Shown one piece after another: positions 48,801-60,900 of a DNA stretch of 64,000 nucleotides. Position numbers and translations under genes: made by a program. Under the pieces are notes generated by a model. That model was not told the DNA's origin. It did no database searches and saw nothing but the letters and a program-made list of their open reading frames with translations. Position 1 is the stretch's first letter; each line of letters opens with the position of its first letter. The stretch is from Dromaius novaehollandiae (Eukaryota > Chordata > Aves > Casuariiformes > Dromaiidae), in the NCBI RefSeq assembly GCF_036370855.1, contig NC_088103.1:13951404-14015403 (forward strand), in the 5' to 3' direction.

Positions 48801-50383
48801 TTATTCTCACAAACAGTTGTGGAGTGCTCCTGGCCAGTAAGGAGTTAACAGTAGGTAGAGGTGGATTAGGGAACCAATGTCTGAGTTAAAGAAGCTGAAA
48901 AAGAAGGCAGGGGACTAAAAAGATTGCTTGTATGGCTTGTAAGTTGAGGATGTTAGTATTCGGGTAAGCTATAAATAATCTTGTAGGAATGCTTTGTGCA
49001 GGAAAGGCTGTTGCACTGTAAACCAGGACTTAGTGCATGCAGGTTTGTGCTTTTTGGGGGGAGCTTGAGTCTGTCTCCCTCTGAGAAAGAGGGATCCAGG
49101 AAGGAGAAATGACACAGTAGTTTATCCTGTAAATCTTTTGAAGGCCATACCTGTTTATAAACCCTACTTAAACCAACTTCATTCAAAAGGAACCCAAACT
49201 CAAGTTCTTACAGAGACAACAGTAAGTTTACAAAGGAGCGCATGAATGAAAGTACTTGTACTGGACCCAGCATGTATGTTTGTACTTTGAAATCACAAAT
49301 GAATAATAAATGTACTGCCTGATTTGACAAACAGAAGAATGGTGTGTGCATGTCTGCTTTAGTCTCTAGAGTTTATGAATTTCTTGTTTAAATATTAAAA
49401 TTGTGTTGGGTGGAATTGAGTTGGTGCAGCATGGCTGAGGAAGCTGGATTAGTCAACAGCATTTATGTAAATGTCCTCCAAGCCTCCAAATAGTTCTTGA
49501 GGGGAATGTATAGTTCCTTCAGGAAATGAGATTACAATTCCATGTAATGAATACCCTGATTTTAATTAAATGATTCTGACTTGGACCACTTGCATGTGTA
49601 GGACAACTGCTACTTAAAAACATACACACATGCACGCGCGCACACATGAGTGCACGGACACGTGCACATGCAAAACGTTAATGTGAGCATCCGAAAGTTC
49701 CTGTGCATGTGACTGTAGTCTGTGAAATTATAAATAATTACAGTGAAGCGGATTCTTACCTAGTGTTTCTTCCACGCAATTTTGACAATAAGATATGATT
49801 CCAGTTGTTAAAGTTCACCCTCATAAGCTAAGCTGGAACAACACAACTCTCTTCCACCCCCAGAACAGTTTAAGCCGCTGAGTGGTGACAGGTTCCTGGG
49901 TTTCTTTCATCCTCTTCATCCTTGATTTTTATGAACTACATAGCTGAATTATTACTAGGTTCTAGCTATTTTGTTATGCTGCCTCAAAAGAGTCAGTGTA
50001 ATGCAAACTACAGCATTGAACTGGCACTTCATCACTGTGAGGCTTCCAGCATTGTGATCCCACCAAATGAAGATGGTCCTTGCTGCAAGAGTCACTTGTT
50101 GGAAATGGTGCCAGTGCACCATTTTATCCGGTGTCCCAACTGGCTGCTTTGCTGAATTATCAAGGGTACTGAAGGGCTCCCTGGGTGACTAATTACTTGC
50201 CTGTGAGCTGAGAGCTGCTAAACTTAATCCACCTGCTCTTCCCTTAGGATCCCTGTGAGTCCTTTGGCTTGTGAAGAACAAAGGCTTTACAATGGCTTCC
50301 TGCTGTATTTGCTTCAACACTATGAGATGCTTTTTGTTGACTTGAACCCTTGTTTCTCACTGAGACAAGCAGATGACCCTAAG
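41805..50383 (+). CDS. FAM13C: FAM13-type RhoGAP domain, four exons of FAM13C (partial)
   Basis: Exons 41805-41976, 42114-42323, 44097-44280 and 50248-50383 join in matching phases (0-1, 1-1, 1-2, 2-0) to 702 bases, 234 residues with no stop. The product resembles the N-terminal RhoGAP domain of FAM13A and FAM13B: FGVPLETLIQD at 27-37; GIFRING at 63-69 with the arginine finger at R66; LLKLFLKELP at 101-110; NLAIVFGP at 178-185 with the conserved Asn178. RhoGAP domains speed GTP hydrolysis by Rho-family GTPases at membranes and the cytoskeleton. The start exon is uncertain and the C-terminal coiled-coil part typical of FAM13 proteins is not in the window. The name FAM13C rests on the position after SLC16A9 in the same direction; the human FAM13C protein, as I recall, has no RhoGAP domain. 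Confidence 0.85.
42114..42323 (+). CDS. FAM13C: FAM13C RhoGAP exon B with arginine finger
   Basis: The acceptor is TTGCCAAACAG and the donor TCAAG|GTATGG. The 210 bases encode residues 58-127 plus one base of Glu128, including GLERVGIFRING with the catalytic arginine and LLKLFLKELP. An alternative donor AAG|GTACTG after 42346 fits FAM13A homology less well, since FAM13A also ends this segment at Phe-Gln. Confidence 0.9.
42446..42930 (-). repeat. Old CR1/L3-type LINE fragment (antisense to the gene)
   Basis: The plus strand reads like the reverse complement of the 3' region of amniote CR1 elements as I remember it: CCTATCTTCCATTAACTC, then CTTCACAACATCCGGTGGCA, TTTTTAAACTTGATGCCT, and further diverged phrases. 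Many indels suggest an old insertion. It lies in the intron between RhoGAP exons B and C, starting about 120 bases past the donor. Confidence 0.7.
43153..43177. repeat. T25 homopolymer tract
   Basis: About 25 consecutive Ts in the intron between RhoGAP exons B and C. On the minus strand this could be the A-tail of an old retrotransposed copy, but no target duplication is evident. Confidence 0.9.
44097..44280 (+). CDS. FAM13C: FAM13C RhoGAP exon C
   Basis: The acceptor is ACGTTTTACAG and the donor TTTAA|GTAAGT. The 184 bases encode residues 128-188 plus two bases of Lys189: EHEINTTECIKNL, the helix with LPKAHHSLLQFLAVF, and ENLAIVFGPAFF with the conserved Asn that helps position the GTPase active site in RhoGAPs. 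The join with exon B restores a Glu codon. Confidence 0.9.
45736..45829. repeat. (GC)5(AC)38 A10 microsatellite
   Basis: Five GC dinucleotides run into about 38 CA dinucleotides (45745-45820) and then an A-run. Immediately upstream AGCTCAACAAGGGC is repeated in tandem (about 45709-45737). Confidence 0.95.
49620..49672. repeat. Degenerate CA/CG alternating purine-pyrimidine stretch
   Basis: A mixture of CACA, GCGCGC and CATG steps, for example CACGCGCGCACACATGAG. It looks like a decayed dinucleotide repeat. Confidence 0.6.
50248..50383 (+). CDS. FAM13C: FAM13C RhoGAP exon D
   Basis: The acceptor is TGCTCTTCCCTTAG and the donor CTAAG|GTAAGA. The 136 bases complete Lys189 and encode residues 190-234. 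The last RhoGAP helix (YNGFLLYLLQHYEMLF) aligns with the end of the domain in FAM13A, where a similar NYNTLFE segment occurs. It ends in phase 0. Confidence 0.88.
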
Positions 50384-52947
50384 GTAAGAAAGTTACATTA
50401 GTTGATTCAGCAAGGACTTGAAAGTATTTCATTAGATCGTAACCTATAGATGGAAATATATTTGCGTATACATAGAGTAATTAATGACTATAGCTTGTTT
50501 GCCAGCAATGCAAGTATCAGTTGCATGCTAAAGCTAGAAGGGAAACATGAGTGTTTAAATTTCTGATTTGGTAACGAATGCAAGTGAAAACATGAAAGGT
50601 CAGGAATAAAATCCCAACTTTTTCCACTTGAAATCATCATCAATGCCACTGGATTTTTCTTCAAGAAAAATACTCTGTGTGTGAGTTTGTGTGTGTGTGT
50701 GTATGTTTGGCTATACACTGGTGAAGCAGGAAAGCAAAAGCAGAAGGGTGAAATCCCTCTCACCTTTTCAGAACTCAGTGAGTATGCTTCAACCTCTCCT
50801 TGGGCATGTTCTTTTCTAAAACAACATTAGTACTTTGATTCCTTGTTTGCTGTATTTGTCAAAAACCTTCTGGTGAAAGAAGGATGATAAACTAGTTAAC
50901 AAGAAGTTTTTTATCGGAAAACAGCTTGAGGGAAATGTAGTAGGAAAACCTGCAGTCTAATACTGCACCATGAAGCTACCACACATCCTTGCAGTTCAGG
51001 ACTATTTCAATAGAAGTGTGCCAGATCAGGTGAAGGGTTAGAGAGACTTGCACTGAATTTAACTCTAGGTCATGGTGCTTGTGTTTGTGACTCCTTACTT
51101 CCTCAGCTTCTCTCTCCAAATACCTCTGGTAAGGAAAACCAGTGGACTTTTAATACAAAGTGACATTCAGTATTTATAGCAAATCACATGACCCAAAACA
51201 GAGTATTGGGACTTTAATGACTTGTGTCTTGCTCCTCAGAACACCTCTTAAAATAATTCCTGTACAGCCTTAGGTGCAGCAGATAGTATATGCCAATACA
51301 AGGATGTTTCTGAAATATTCCTCCTGTGGTACAGGATATGGCCCTAATCTAAAACTAGGGTCATTTAATGGAATGAGAACCCACAGCTCTAGCTCCCCTC
51401 ATACTTCTCGCCCTGAACGTAGCCAATGCCAATACTGTTGTTAAGAATTCTTGCAACCTGTACTCAAACAATCATCCAAGATCAAAATGTTAGCTATACC
51501 TTCATATCTGCCCCTGCATATAGAACTAGGTAGAATAAGAAGCATCAGCAGCTAAAGGAAATTGGAAGGAATTAGAGAAGCCAGGAGCCCCAGCTTTCTA
51601 TTGCAACACCTTTGTTTTAGAAGCAACTTCACTCCCTGTAATTCTGCAAAATGTCACAGTCTGTCTGGGATGTGGGTGTTGTGGGAAGGAATTCTGCTGA
51701 AAAGATCCTTTCAAGTTCTTTAATAAAACCCCAGACAAGGCATAGCCATGAGGCACTCTCCTGCTCTGAGGTAAGCTTATGAAAGAAATCCCATCTGTGG
51801 GTGAGAAGGGAATTCAGTCTTCTACGGTTGATCTTGTTTTTGTAATTTCTGGCAAGGAACCCAGCACATTGGATAGGTATCCTTCATTTTTCATAATATA
51901 ACAATTGCTCAAAGTCTGCTAAACTGGAAACATTAAAGTTAGGTTTACAAGCTAAACATTAAAAGTGTATGCAGTAGTTCCAGCAAAGCAAGCAAAAAGT
52001 GAAATGGCAAACCTGGCATACATCCCTTGTTGCTTCCTGGAAATGAAACTTGCTTTTATTGGCTGTTTCTCTTGAAATAACTTAAAGCAGTTACACTGAT
52101 ACTTGCATCCGGACTACTGCCTCATTACTGCCTTCTATGCTGCCCTAATTAGTAGAGCCTTAACAAATTAAAGCCATACTGATCTGGCAGGCATGCCATA
52201 CAGCTAACGTGTACTTTGCCTTCAGTTCTGTGGTTTGTAGCCTGAGAAAGATAAGAGCCACTGTTCCTGAGCAGAGCTCATAGTATGTCTTGAAGTGCTG
52301 AGGGTGTATAACAGTAACAGTCCCTATCATCCCATCTGCTCTACCTCTGCAGGCTGAATCAGGATGACTATTTGGGGGGAAAAAATGCAAGTTTTTGAAA
52401 GCACCAATCCAGTACTTCAGAACCATTACTCTGGGTTGGATAGTAAACTATTTACACCCACCTCTTCCATCTAAAGATAGTGGTTTAAAAGATATATCCA
52501 AGCTACTGTCCTCTTTCCTGGTCACTGTATGTTGTACACTGTAATTTTTTTTCTTCTTAGTATATAGTTCGAATGCTGTAAAATTCTGACAAGCTTTTTC
52601 TAATGTCCGCTAGCATTTAAAATGGTTCTGTAATCTTCTGTCCTAGTTCACAAGCTGTTCTAATACTGAACTGATTTTCTCATTTGATTTAAATCATTCT
52701 TAAAAAAGAAGTTAGACAATTCAGTGTTTGTTTTGACCTGAGACCTCTCTAGATAGCTGTGTTGAACCTGAAGCATATCGCTAACTGTGTTGGAAGTGTA
52801 GAAGATTAGCTTAGCTTCTAGAATGTAATTAAATTATGAACCGACCTTGCTCATAGCAATCTGTCATGCTCTTTGCTCTCATAATTTCTGAATCTTGTGT
52901 TCCAGATAAAGTTGACTTGTGGAACCTTTTGCAACTAGGTGGACAGG

Positions 52948-52972
52948 TTTTTTTTTTTTTTTTTTTTTTTTT
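52948..52972. repeat. T25 homopolymer tract
   Basis: About 25 consecutive Ts in the probable FAM13C intron; no flanking duplication seen. Confidence 0.9.
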
Positions 52973-54916
52973 CATATCCCCTTTGTGTACTGAAATCATA
53001 AATACTTCCTGAATTACGCATGCTGCCTTTGTCCTGCTAACAAACAGAAGCATGACTTTGTGGGTGCGCACAAGCCACTGCATGCCTCTCCATCAAAGCA
53101 TGGGATTAATTAGAAGGAAAGCCTACTCCTTGAGGAAAGTACAGTCATTTCTCGTTTCCTTTGTCCTTTATGCATGCTTCACTTTACATTAGCAAGGCTG
53201 CAGGCACTTCCTGTTGAGTGGATCCCATCTGGCTGGTCCCAGAAGTAGTGGGGCCATGTTACAAAGAGTGCAGAGACCCTGGGGGCTGGCGAAGGGAGGA
53301 GGCATCCTGTGCCAGGGAAGCTCTTCCCTAGACCTGCAGGATGGCCAGGGCCACCTCCGAGCTGGTTTCTGAAACTATGCAGTGCGGCTTTGAGTTGGTT
53401 GGAACACTGCAACTAAGTATTTTAAGGAGAGTTTATCTATTTGAAATATGGTTTGGTTGGGAAGGCTTTTGTGGTCTAGAGAGTTTTGACAATCTCAGGG
53501 TTTTAGTCTTTTTCAAAGAGGAAGTGGGTGTTTCAGCATTGACCCAATTTTGTGAAAACACGTGGTGCCTCACTTCTATCCGAAGTTGCCACAAAAAGAG
53601 AGTTGTGGTCTCCCAGATAGACTATCTGCAATATCTGCCTTTACTAATCCCGTGACAATGCTTGTGACATCAGTTGAAACCTTCCAAAAAAAACCCCAAA
53701 ACAACACCAACAAGAAGACAACACGGGATCTCATTATCCTGTAAACTGAAATTTCCAGGTTAGAATAAAATGTCTTGTCAGAGTCATTTTTCTTGGTTAG
53801 GGGAACGTTGTTCCATTCCTATTTGTGGCTATTAGCGATATTTACTTAGTTTAAATTGGTACGGATCTTGACTATTTTTTCGTAGAAGTTCTTTGCTTAG
53901 CAAAGAGAAATTTTAGTTGGGTTTGCACATGAACATAGCAAATCCCATGTATCCCACATGAACTGCCAGGAGATTTGTCAATGCTTTGGAGGGACTGCTG
54001 TTATGTTATGGAAGGATTTCTTTATATTACTTTCCCTTCCACAAAAATGTGTTTTCCCTAACTTTTGTAAATTTAGCAAAAGCATGGACTCATTTAACAT
54101 TAAGTTTTAATTTTGTGCTTGGGTAATACCCAAGCCAGAAGACTGGATAAAAAAATGTCCTATGTTTAGGATCAAAGCAGGACCTGGATCTCCACAAAAG
54201 TTATGGACAATAAATTGTAAGGATGTGATTTTTTTTTTTTCCTAGAAAAACAGTGCAGAGTATTTTATTGATTATAGCCATAAGGATTTGATAAAGTGCA
54301 CTGTAGCCTGGGCAAGTGTGACATAAAGCAAATGAACAAAGTGAATGTGCCTGGAGCATTCGCTACTAGTTCTGGATCTTCAGTGCCAGAGCCTTTCCGC
54401 CTATTGGTGGGGGAATGGTGCAAGTGAGATGGTATTTCTGTGCCATGCCTGTGATCTGCAGCCGACCTTCCTTTGCGCTGGAGGCCTGTATCTCTGAAAG
54501 GAGGAGTGTGCCTGGTACCCACTTTTACCGAACAGCAGCACGTAGAGGGAATGCTGCTACCTTACTGTTTGCCCCAGCATTGCTGGGGGGTTCTCCAGAC
54601 TTGCTGTACAACTGCTCTGGGAGACTGCTGTTGGATTTTAACCCCTTTCTATGCCTTAGTGGATTTTGCCACTGTCCCCTTTTCTATCTCTCCCCCTCTC
54701 ACCCCCAATATCTAGTTTGGGGTTTCCCTGGCTGGCAAAGGCTGCTCTAGGAAAGGATATTGGCAGGAGGAGGTGTGCTGCGTGTGAGGTGCAGTGCTCC
54801 ATCAGCTGTCCTTTACTGCCGCAGGTGAGCCCGGAAGGGGGTATTGGTCACACTGAAATCCTGTTGGTCAAATTCAGATCCTGTGGTTCTGTAAAGGATG
54901 TACAGGAATAGAGCTG

Positions 54917-54982
54917 CAGCGATCACCCCAGCTGATTACACTGATCGCTGTCCTCTGTCTGTCATTCAATAATGACAGACAG
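54917..54982. repeat. Two adjacent perfect inverted repeats
   Basis: CAGCGATCA (54917-54925) pairs with TGATCGCTG (54942-54950) around a 16-base loop. Four bases later CTGTCTGTCATT (54955-54966) pairs with AATGACAGACAG (54971-54982) around a four-base loop. Both stems are perfect. The function is unknown. Confidence 0.8.
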
Positions 54983-57900
54983 ATATAAATGATATAAAGC
55001 ATGTGAGTGGGGAAAGTCTTTCTAAAACTGGTCACCAGTGCATACCTTTCCTGACTTGGAAAAATGTTCATGCAGGCACCTGCTAAGGAGTAATGGAGAG
55101 CTGTCTGAGTTACTTTTCAGTCTGTGAATGCCTATTCTCAGTTTTGTTGTGAACAGAGCATCCGAAAAGCCCCTGCCATAGTCAGACTTGCAGAATTTAT
55201 ATTGATTACAGATTAAGGAGTATTACGTGCAATTGGTGAAGGAGAGTAATAGTTCGTATGTTTAGCGCAGCAGCTGGTTGCTTGTTTTGCTTACTATGGT
55301 GAGCTATGCTACCAGGAAGAGGATAATAATTAACCAGCTAGGGTACACATTGGGATGGCAAAAATTTCTGCTTTCAGAGGAGCTGTGTGGTCTTGCTCTA
55401 ACGTGTTAAAAATTTACCACAACACCAAACCAAAGACTTGCGGCTCTCAGATTTTCGTGTCTTAAATCTGCAACAGAGACTGACGCTGGCAGAGTTTTCT
55501 TCCACTTGGTGTCAGCATTGTTCTCTGTCACTCCCAAGATGTATTTGCTTTGAACATAACTCTGAAATGTGTCTTAGTTCTGAGTACCTGCCTTGAAATC
55601 AGGTATTGCATTTCTATTTTTGTAACATAGCAGAACATCAGCCCGTTCCTTTCTCACATAATTACTGATATCAGGGAAGCATGAAGGAAGGGTATGAATT
55701 CACCTCCAAACCATTATGAAACGCAAGCGTTTTTTACTTTACGCTAGTGTCACCTTTCTTTCCTCAGCAAGATTATCAGTAACATCTCCTACCACTTTTG
55801 TATTCCTTTTCTTTGGTGTACATGAACAGCTTGATTTATTCCATCAGGGCTTTTTGCCAGAACAGCATCAGAGGAAATTCATCCCTTGGGAAATTAAAAG
55901 TATTTTTACAGAAGGACTTGTGATATGTAAGCATCAAAATATTTCGGGCTTTTACTTGTCATTGGCTGTAATAACAGGAGAGAGAAAAAAGTCATTCCTT
56001 TTAAAGCCTTAATAGTTTTTCAGTTCATGCAAGGATAAGGATGGGAATGGGAGAGGTTTACAGAAAAGCAGACAAGAAATGTAAAATAAAAATCAAACCT
56101 CAGAAAAATTCCATTGTCAGAAAAAAATAATTAAAAAAAAAAAAACCTTTATTTAACCGTAGTCTTCACAGAAACTCAGGGCATCTGCTAGGTGGAGCTA
56201 TGCAGCAGTGATTTTAATAGGCATATGCTATTCTGAATGCACACCTTCCTCTCAAGACCCCTTCCCTTCCAATTCCTAGACTACTTCATTCCCCTTTAAT
56301 GAGTTTACAACGCCTATCCTAGCAAAGATGCAAACATGCTGAAATGCTTACATAGGTTTTTTTCTGTAATTTAGTTGTTCATTTGCCCTATAAAACTAAA
56401 GGCTGCAGAACTTGCACAATATCAGCTGCCAGGAGAATATGGTGAGCATTTAAGTATAGCTGCATGAAGAAAGGCATGGCTGAATCTTGAAAGCATGCTA
56501 CTGTGTTATAGCCTAATGCAGGTTCACTCTTTCCCAGCTTTTTGCGTTTTTTTCCTGTAGAGTCTGTTTTGTTTAATTTCTTTGCTTCATGTCAAAAAAG
56601 AAGTATGTGTTCATGAGTCAGCATTTCTGTTAAATAGTTTCCAGAGCTATCAAACTAAATACTGGCTACCTTTTCCTTTCGCTATGAAAAAGAAAAAGGA
56701 TGAAATATTCCTCTAATAAAAATACAAATGCAGCAGAGCCAAAAACATGAGAAACAAGAGGAAATGGATGGCAAAGATCTGTGCTACTCCTGTTCACCAG
56801 GCTTCTTGGTTAGCCCAAATCGTCCTGATTCACTGATACATCTTTGTTTTCTTAAATGAAAAGATTTGTGGAAAAAATAGGAAGGATTAACCAGAAAAAA
56901 AGCCTGTAAAAGTATTGTGGAAAAATCAACGTGATGCTTCAGAAAGTTTTAGTAAAAACAAATAAACACAACACCTCTGTAGATGCTTCTTTCCAGATGC
57001 ATTTCTCGTCAATTCAAAGGCCATTTTTAATTTAAACAAACATTACTGCAGTTCAGCTTTGCACACGCGGTTTGGCCTGTGTGGTTGATCACACGGGCTC
57101 TGGAAGCTAAGAGTCTGTCAACAGCCTTAATTCTGGTCTTTGAATCTTTGCTGACCATCCCCTTTAAGTACCTGCTGCTCTATTCCCTGAAGACTGCAGA
57201 TGAGCATGCAATGATTCTGGCTAGTAGGGAAGTAAGAGCTTGGGCCCTGGGCTGTTCTGCCACATGACCAGTTAGTTGCCTGTGTCTGGAGATGATCTTA
57301 TTAAAGGATACTAATCTGGGCTGAATTTTTCTGTAAGCTGTTAGGAGGAGAACGAGCAAGTCCAAAGGCTGCTGCCACGCGATCCAGCCTCCGTTTCAGT
57401 GTGCCGCTGTAAATACAAGCAGGAGCTGCTGCTGTCACCAGGCTTTGCATGAGAGTGGCTGTAGGAGCTCAGCTTTTGGCTCTTTCGGGAAACCCTTGTG
57501 CCACCACTTGTGTGCAGGGAGCGTGGCCTGCCCTGTGGAAAGGGGAGGGGGGGAGCAGCGATTGCCAAAGCCACAGTCAGAAGCCAGGAGTTAAACCCTC
57601 GCCCCTCCATCTATCCCTCCGGTTGGCACCTGACACTAGGGATTTGCCAAGCAAAGGGGTGCTGGGATCTCTGCCTAGTGCAGGCAGGAGAGGTGCCTCA
57701 GTGCCAGGTCAGGGAGCAGCTGATTGCCACACAAACCTTGCAGGCAGGCATGCTGGATAAATAGGTGGCTGTTAGTAGAAGACAGGAGATGACATCTGGT
57801 CCTAGTAGTTCTTTATACATCCCAAACTCTGTAGCTTTAGGATTTTTTTTTTTTTTTGTGCTTTATTTATATATATTTTGCCCCAACCAAAGCATTAAAC

Positions 57901-60900
57901 TGAATGGGACTTAATTAGAAGGAAAAAAAATATTACTATATTAAAAAAAAAAACCTTTTTGATATACCAAAGTGTCTGCATGATGGTTTTGATATTTTCA
58001 TAGAACTACAGTGGAGAACAAGTGAAGAAATTGTCATTGAGGACTCTTCCTCCCCTATTGTTTCAGTTTTTAACCTTCTAATTCTGTTTTAAAATTCACT
58101 GAGAGTTATGTGAATAGCTTTGAGTTTCATAATCTTTTTCACCAAACAATACAGGAGGACCATGTAGCAATAATAAACACTGAGCTGAACTTTATATACT
58201 GTACACTGTTACTCAAATCCACACAATACTTTTAAATATGCTTGTCTTTTGCCTATTTTCACTAGCAAAATATAGCAAGAAATCCACTGCTCAGTTGCAA
58301 GGAATGATGGATAAACAGAATATTATCTTCATTAAATATCTGATCTGCTGCTTTGCTTTTCTTCCAACTCTTGCTTTCATATCCTGAATGTTTAGCCTAA
58401 GCAGGTTTTTACCTATTTTGCTAACCATTTATATTCCATAATGCTTTCCATGGTTAACCAAAACGTCTTGGGCCTGGGGGAGGGACCAAGATAAATCTGT
58501 GTTCGAAATTAATATTAATAGGCTACAGAACAGTATAGAAGAGCTGCATCTATTTAGTTACCCTTTGTAACCAGTAAGCATGGTTCATGTTAGAAGCTTA
58601 AGCAACTTGCAAAAGTGCTGCTGACAAACCAACAGGCTGATGTGTTGTAGATAACAAGTGAGCTGAGCATGCTTTTCTTTTCACTTGCCCTTAGTAATTT
58701 GGATGTTACAAAGAAAATAGTCTTTTCTTCTTGCTAGATTTAGAATAAAGTTGCTTCTAGCAAATTTGTAATTGCAGGCACATGTGTAAGCTGAAAGAAT
58801 ATCCTTGATCTGCCTCAGGTGTGAGTTATTAGCAGCAGAAAATGGTGTTCATTTCTTTACCACCCTATCACCTGTATTCATATGATAACGAATGCGCTAT
58901 GCTTTCTGACTAGGGAGAGCATAAACGGATGAAATCTAAATCCAGATCTATGTAACTGTCATTCTTTGTAAAGTACATTTGTTTGGAATGTCTACAGCAA
59001 AAAGGAGAGGAGGTGAAATGAGTTATGCTTAAAACTCTCAGATATGTTGTTTCTGACATGCTTGCTTAGAATTCTCCTAAGTAGTGATTAAAAAAAAAAA
59101 AAAAAATCCCCGGTTTGCAAGGCTTTGCTCTGATTTCTGTTTTTAAGCCCTTTGCTAAGACTTGAGATACATATTTCTAATTTTTGTTGTTGCATTTTCC
59201 TCCAGTTTAGGCTGCTTTATTGAAAGAAAGGAGAGGAGTTCATACTGAGCCAAATTCAAAGAAAAAAAAATCAAAACCTTTTATATGCAGAAAAAAGGGA
59301 TAGCATTTTTAATATTAAGCTCTCTTGAGAAGCTTGGCACTGCTATGGCCACTCTGTGGAAGGAAAGGAAACTCTTCAAAGTAGGATATGGTAACTTCAA
59401 CTAAAGGACAGATCAGCTCTTAAGAATACTGAGGGGAAGGGTAGATCTCTTCAGTGCAGTTTCTTCTCACTTAATAAATTCTACAATATGCAATATTCCC
59501 TTCTTTGGAATCTTTAAATAGCTTAGATTTCTTTTTTTAATCCTAGTTAACTTTAGAGTTGAAGGGCTACTGCTGCCCCTGCATGGTCTTCGACTGTGAC
59601 CTTTTAGTTAGTTGAAAAGGAGGAAAAAATTACTAGTGGAAAATAGAAGAATAAAGTAATTCTGTGGTATCAACTGAAAAATCACTTCAATGAAGAAGTT
59701 GCAAATGGTGTCCTCAGCTGACCCTGTTGCAGCTCATTTACTCAGAGTAGAATATTCATTCTGGAAAGTGCTACAATCCCTTTAGGTATTCTGCCTCTCT
59801 GTCTCTCTCAAGTTTTTCCTCTTTTTAAAAAGTGACGATATATTCTAGCCTCCTTTGAAGCTCTTGATATTACAAAGTAGCACAAACACTTGGTTTTAGA
59901 GAGATCTTTTTGTTTGTTTCTTGTTCCTTATTAAAGCCAATGGGTCAGAGGAGTGAAAATTTCCTCCTACTTCACACCTGCTGAAATTCTGGTTCTTTGT
60001 CTAACATGGATTTAAAGCAAGGAGAAGTCACCTATCTATATATCAGGTATGGCACTGATAGAAGTGATGTAAATTGCTCCTCATAGAGAAGAAAGCAAGG
60101 TTTCTTCCATACCACCATGCATCTCAGCCTGGTTCTGCAGAGGCAGCTCTTGTAGACTTTATTTCCTAAGAAGGAAAATTCTGGGAAAATCCTGGAGAAA
60201 TCATTGGAAAATTGTGGAAAATCAGTGGGTTAGTGCCTGGATATGCCAGTAAAATGGTTATTCCTGTATCACCTCTACTTTGATTTGTGTAGGTGATGTG
60301 GTGGACCTTCCTGGATAAAGCCACTTTGACTCTGGAATGATCTTGTGAAGAGAGTACTATTCCTGAACCAGAATGCTTTCAAGGCATTTTGCAAGACAAA
60401 ATATTTTACTTATAGCAGAGAAGATACTATGCTTTTTACAGAAAATGCCAGCTTATTGTTTTCTTGTGCTCTGCACATACGATAGGCAACCTTCCACCCT
60501 AGTAGAGCATGTGCCATTGTGGATAGTGCTATGCCAGCCTCATTACTCCAGATGGTGCTTGGATATTATCATGGGAAGCTTGGAATATCTTAGAAAAAGT
60601 GGAGCATACATTTTGAATTACATAATAGTGATTTCTTGAATTTTTCACAGGGTATCTGCATTTTATACTCAGGCAACAAGACAGCAAATTCTAACCCAAA
60701 GAGCTCTATGAAACAAGTAAAACCAAATTAGTATATGGAGGCCTTTTCGCTGCATATTCAAGGAGGAAGTCTGTCTAGTAAAGCTGCTAGAACTGTAGAT
60801 AGGAGCTGTTTATGGGGATTAAGCCTGTCAAATGAGGGTTTGGGGTTTTTTTGTTTTGTTTTCCTCTGTTTAACTAGTTGTAAGCACAAAGGGAAAGGAG

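Larger units (their letters stand above)
44281..50247. other. FAM13C: Intron between RhoGAP exons C and D (6.0 kb)
   Basis: Non-coding. It contains the CA microsatellite at 45736-45829, an alternating purine-pyrimidine stretch at about 49620-49672 and a short inverted repeat at 48317-48345. No extra exon is needed for frame continuity. Confidence 0.8.
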
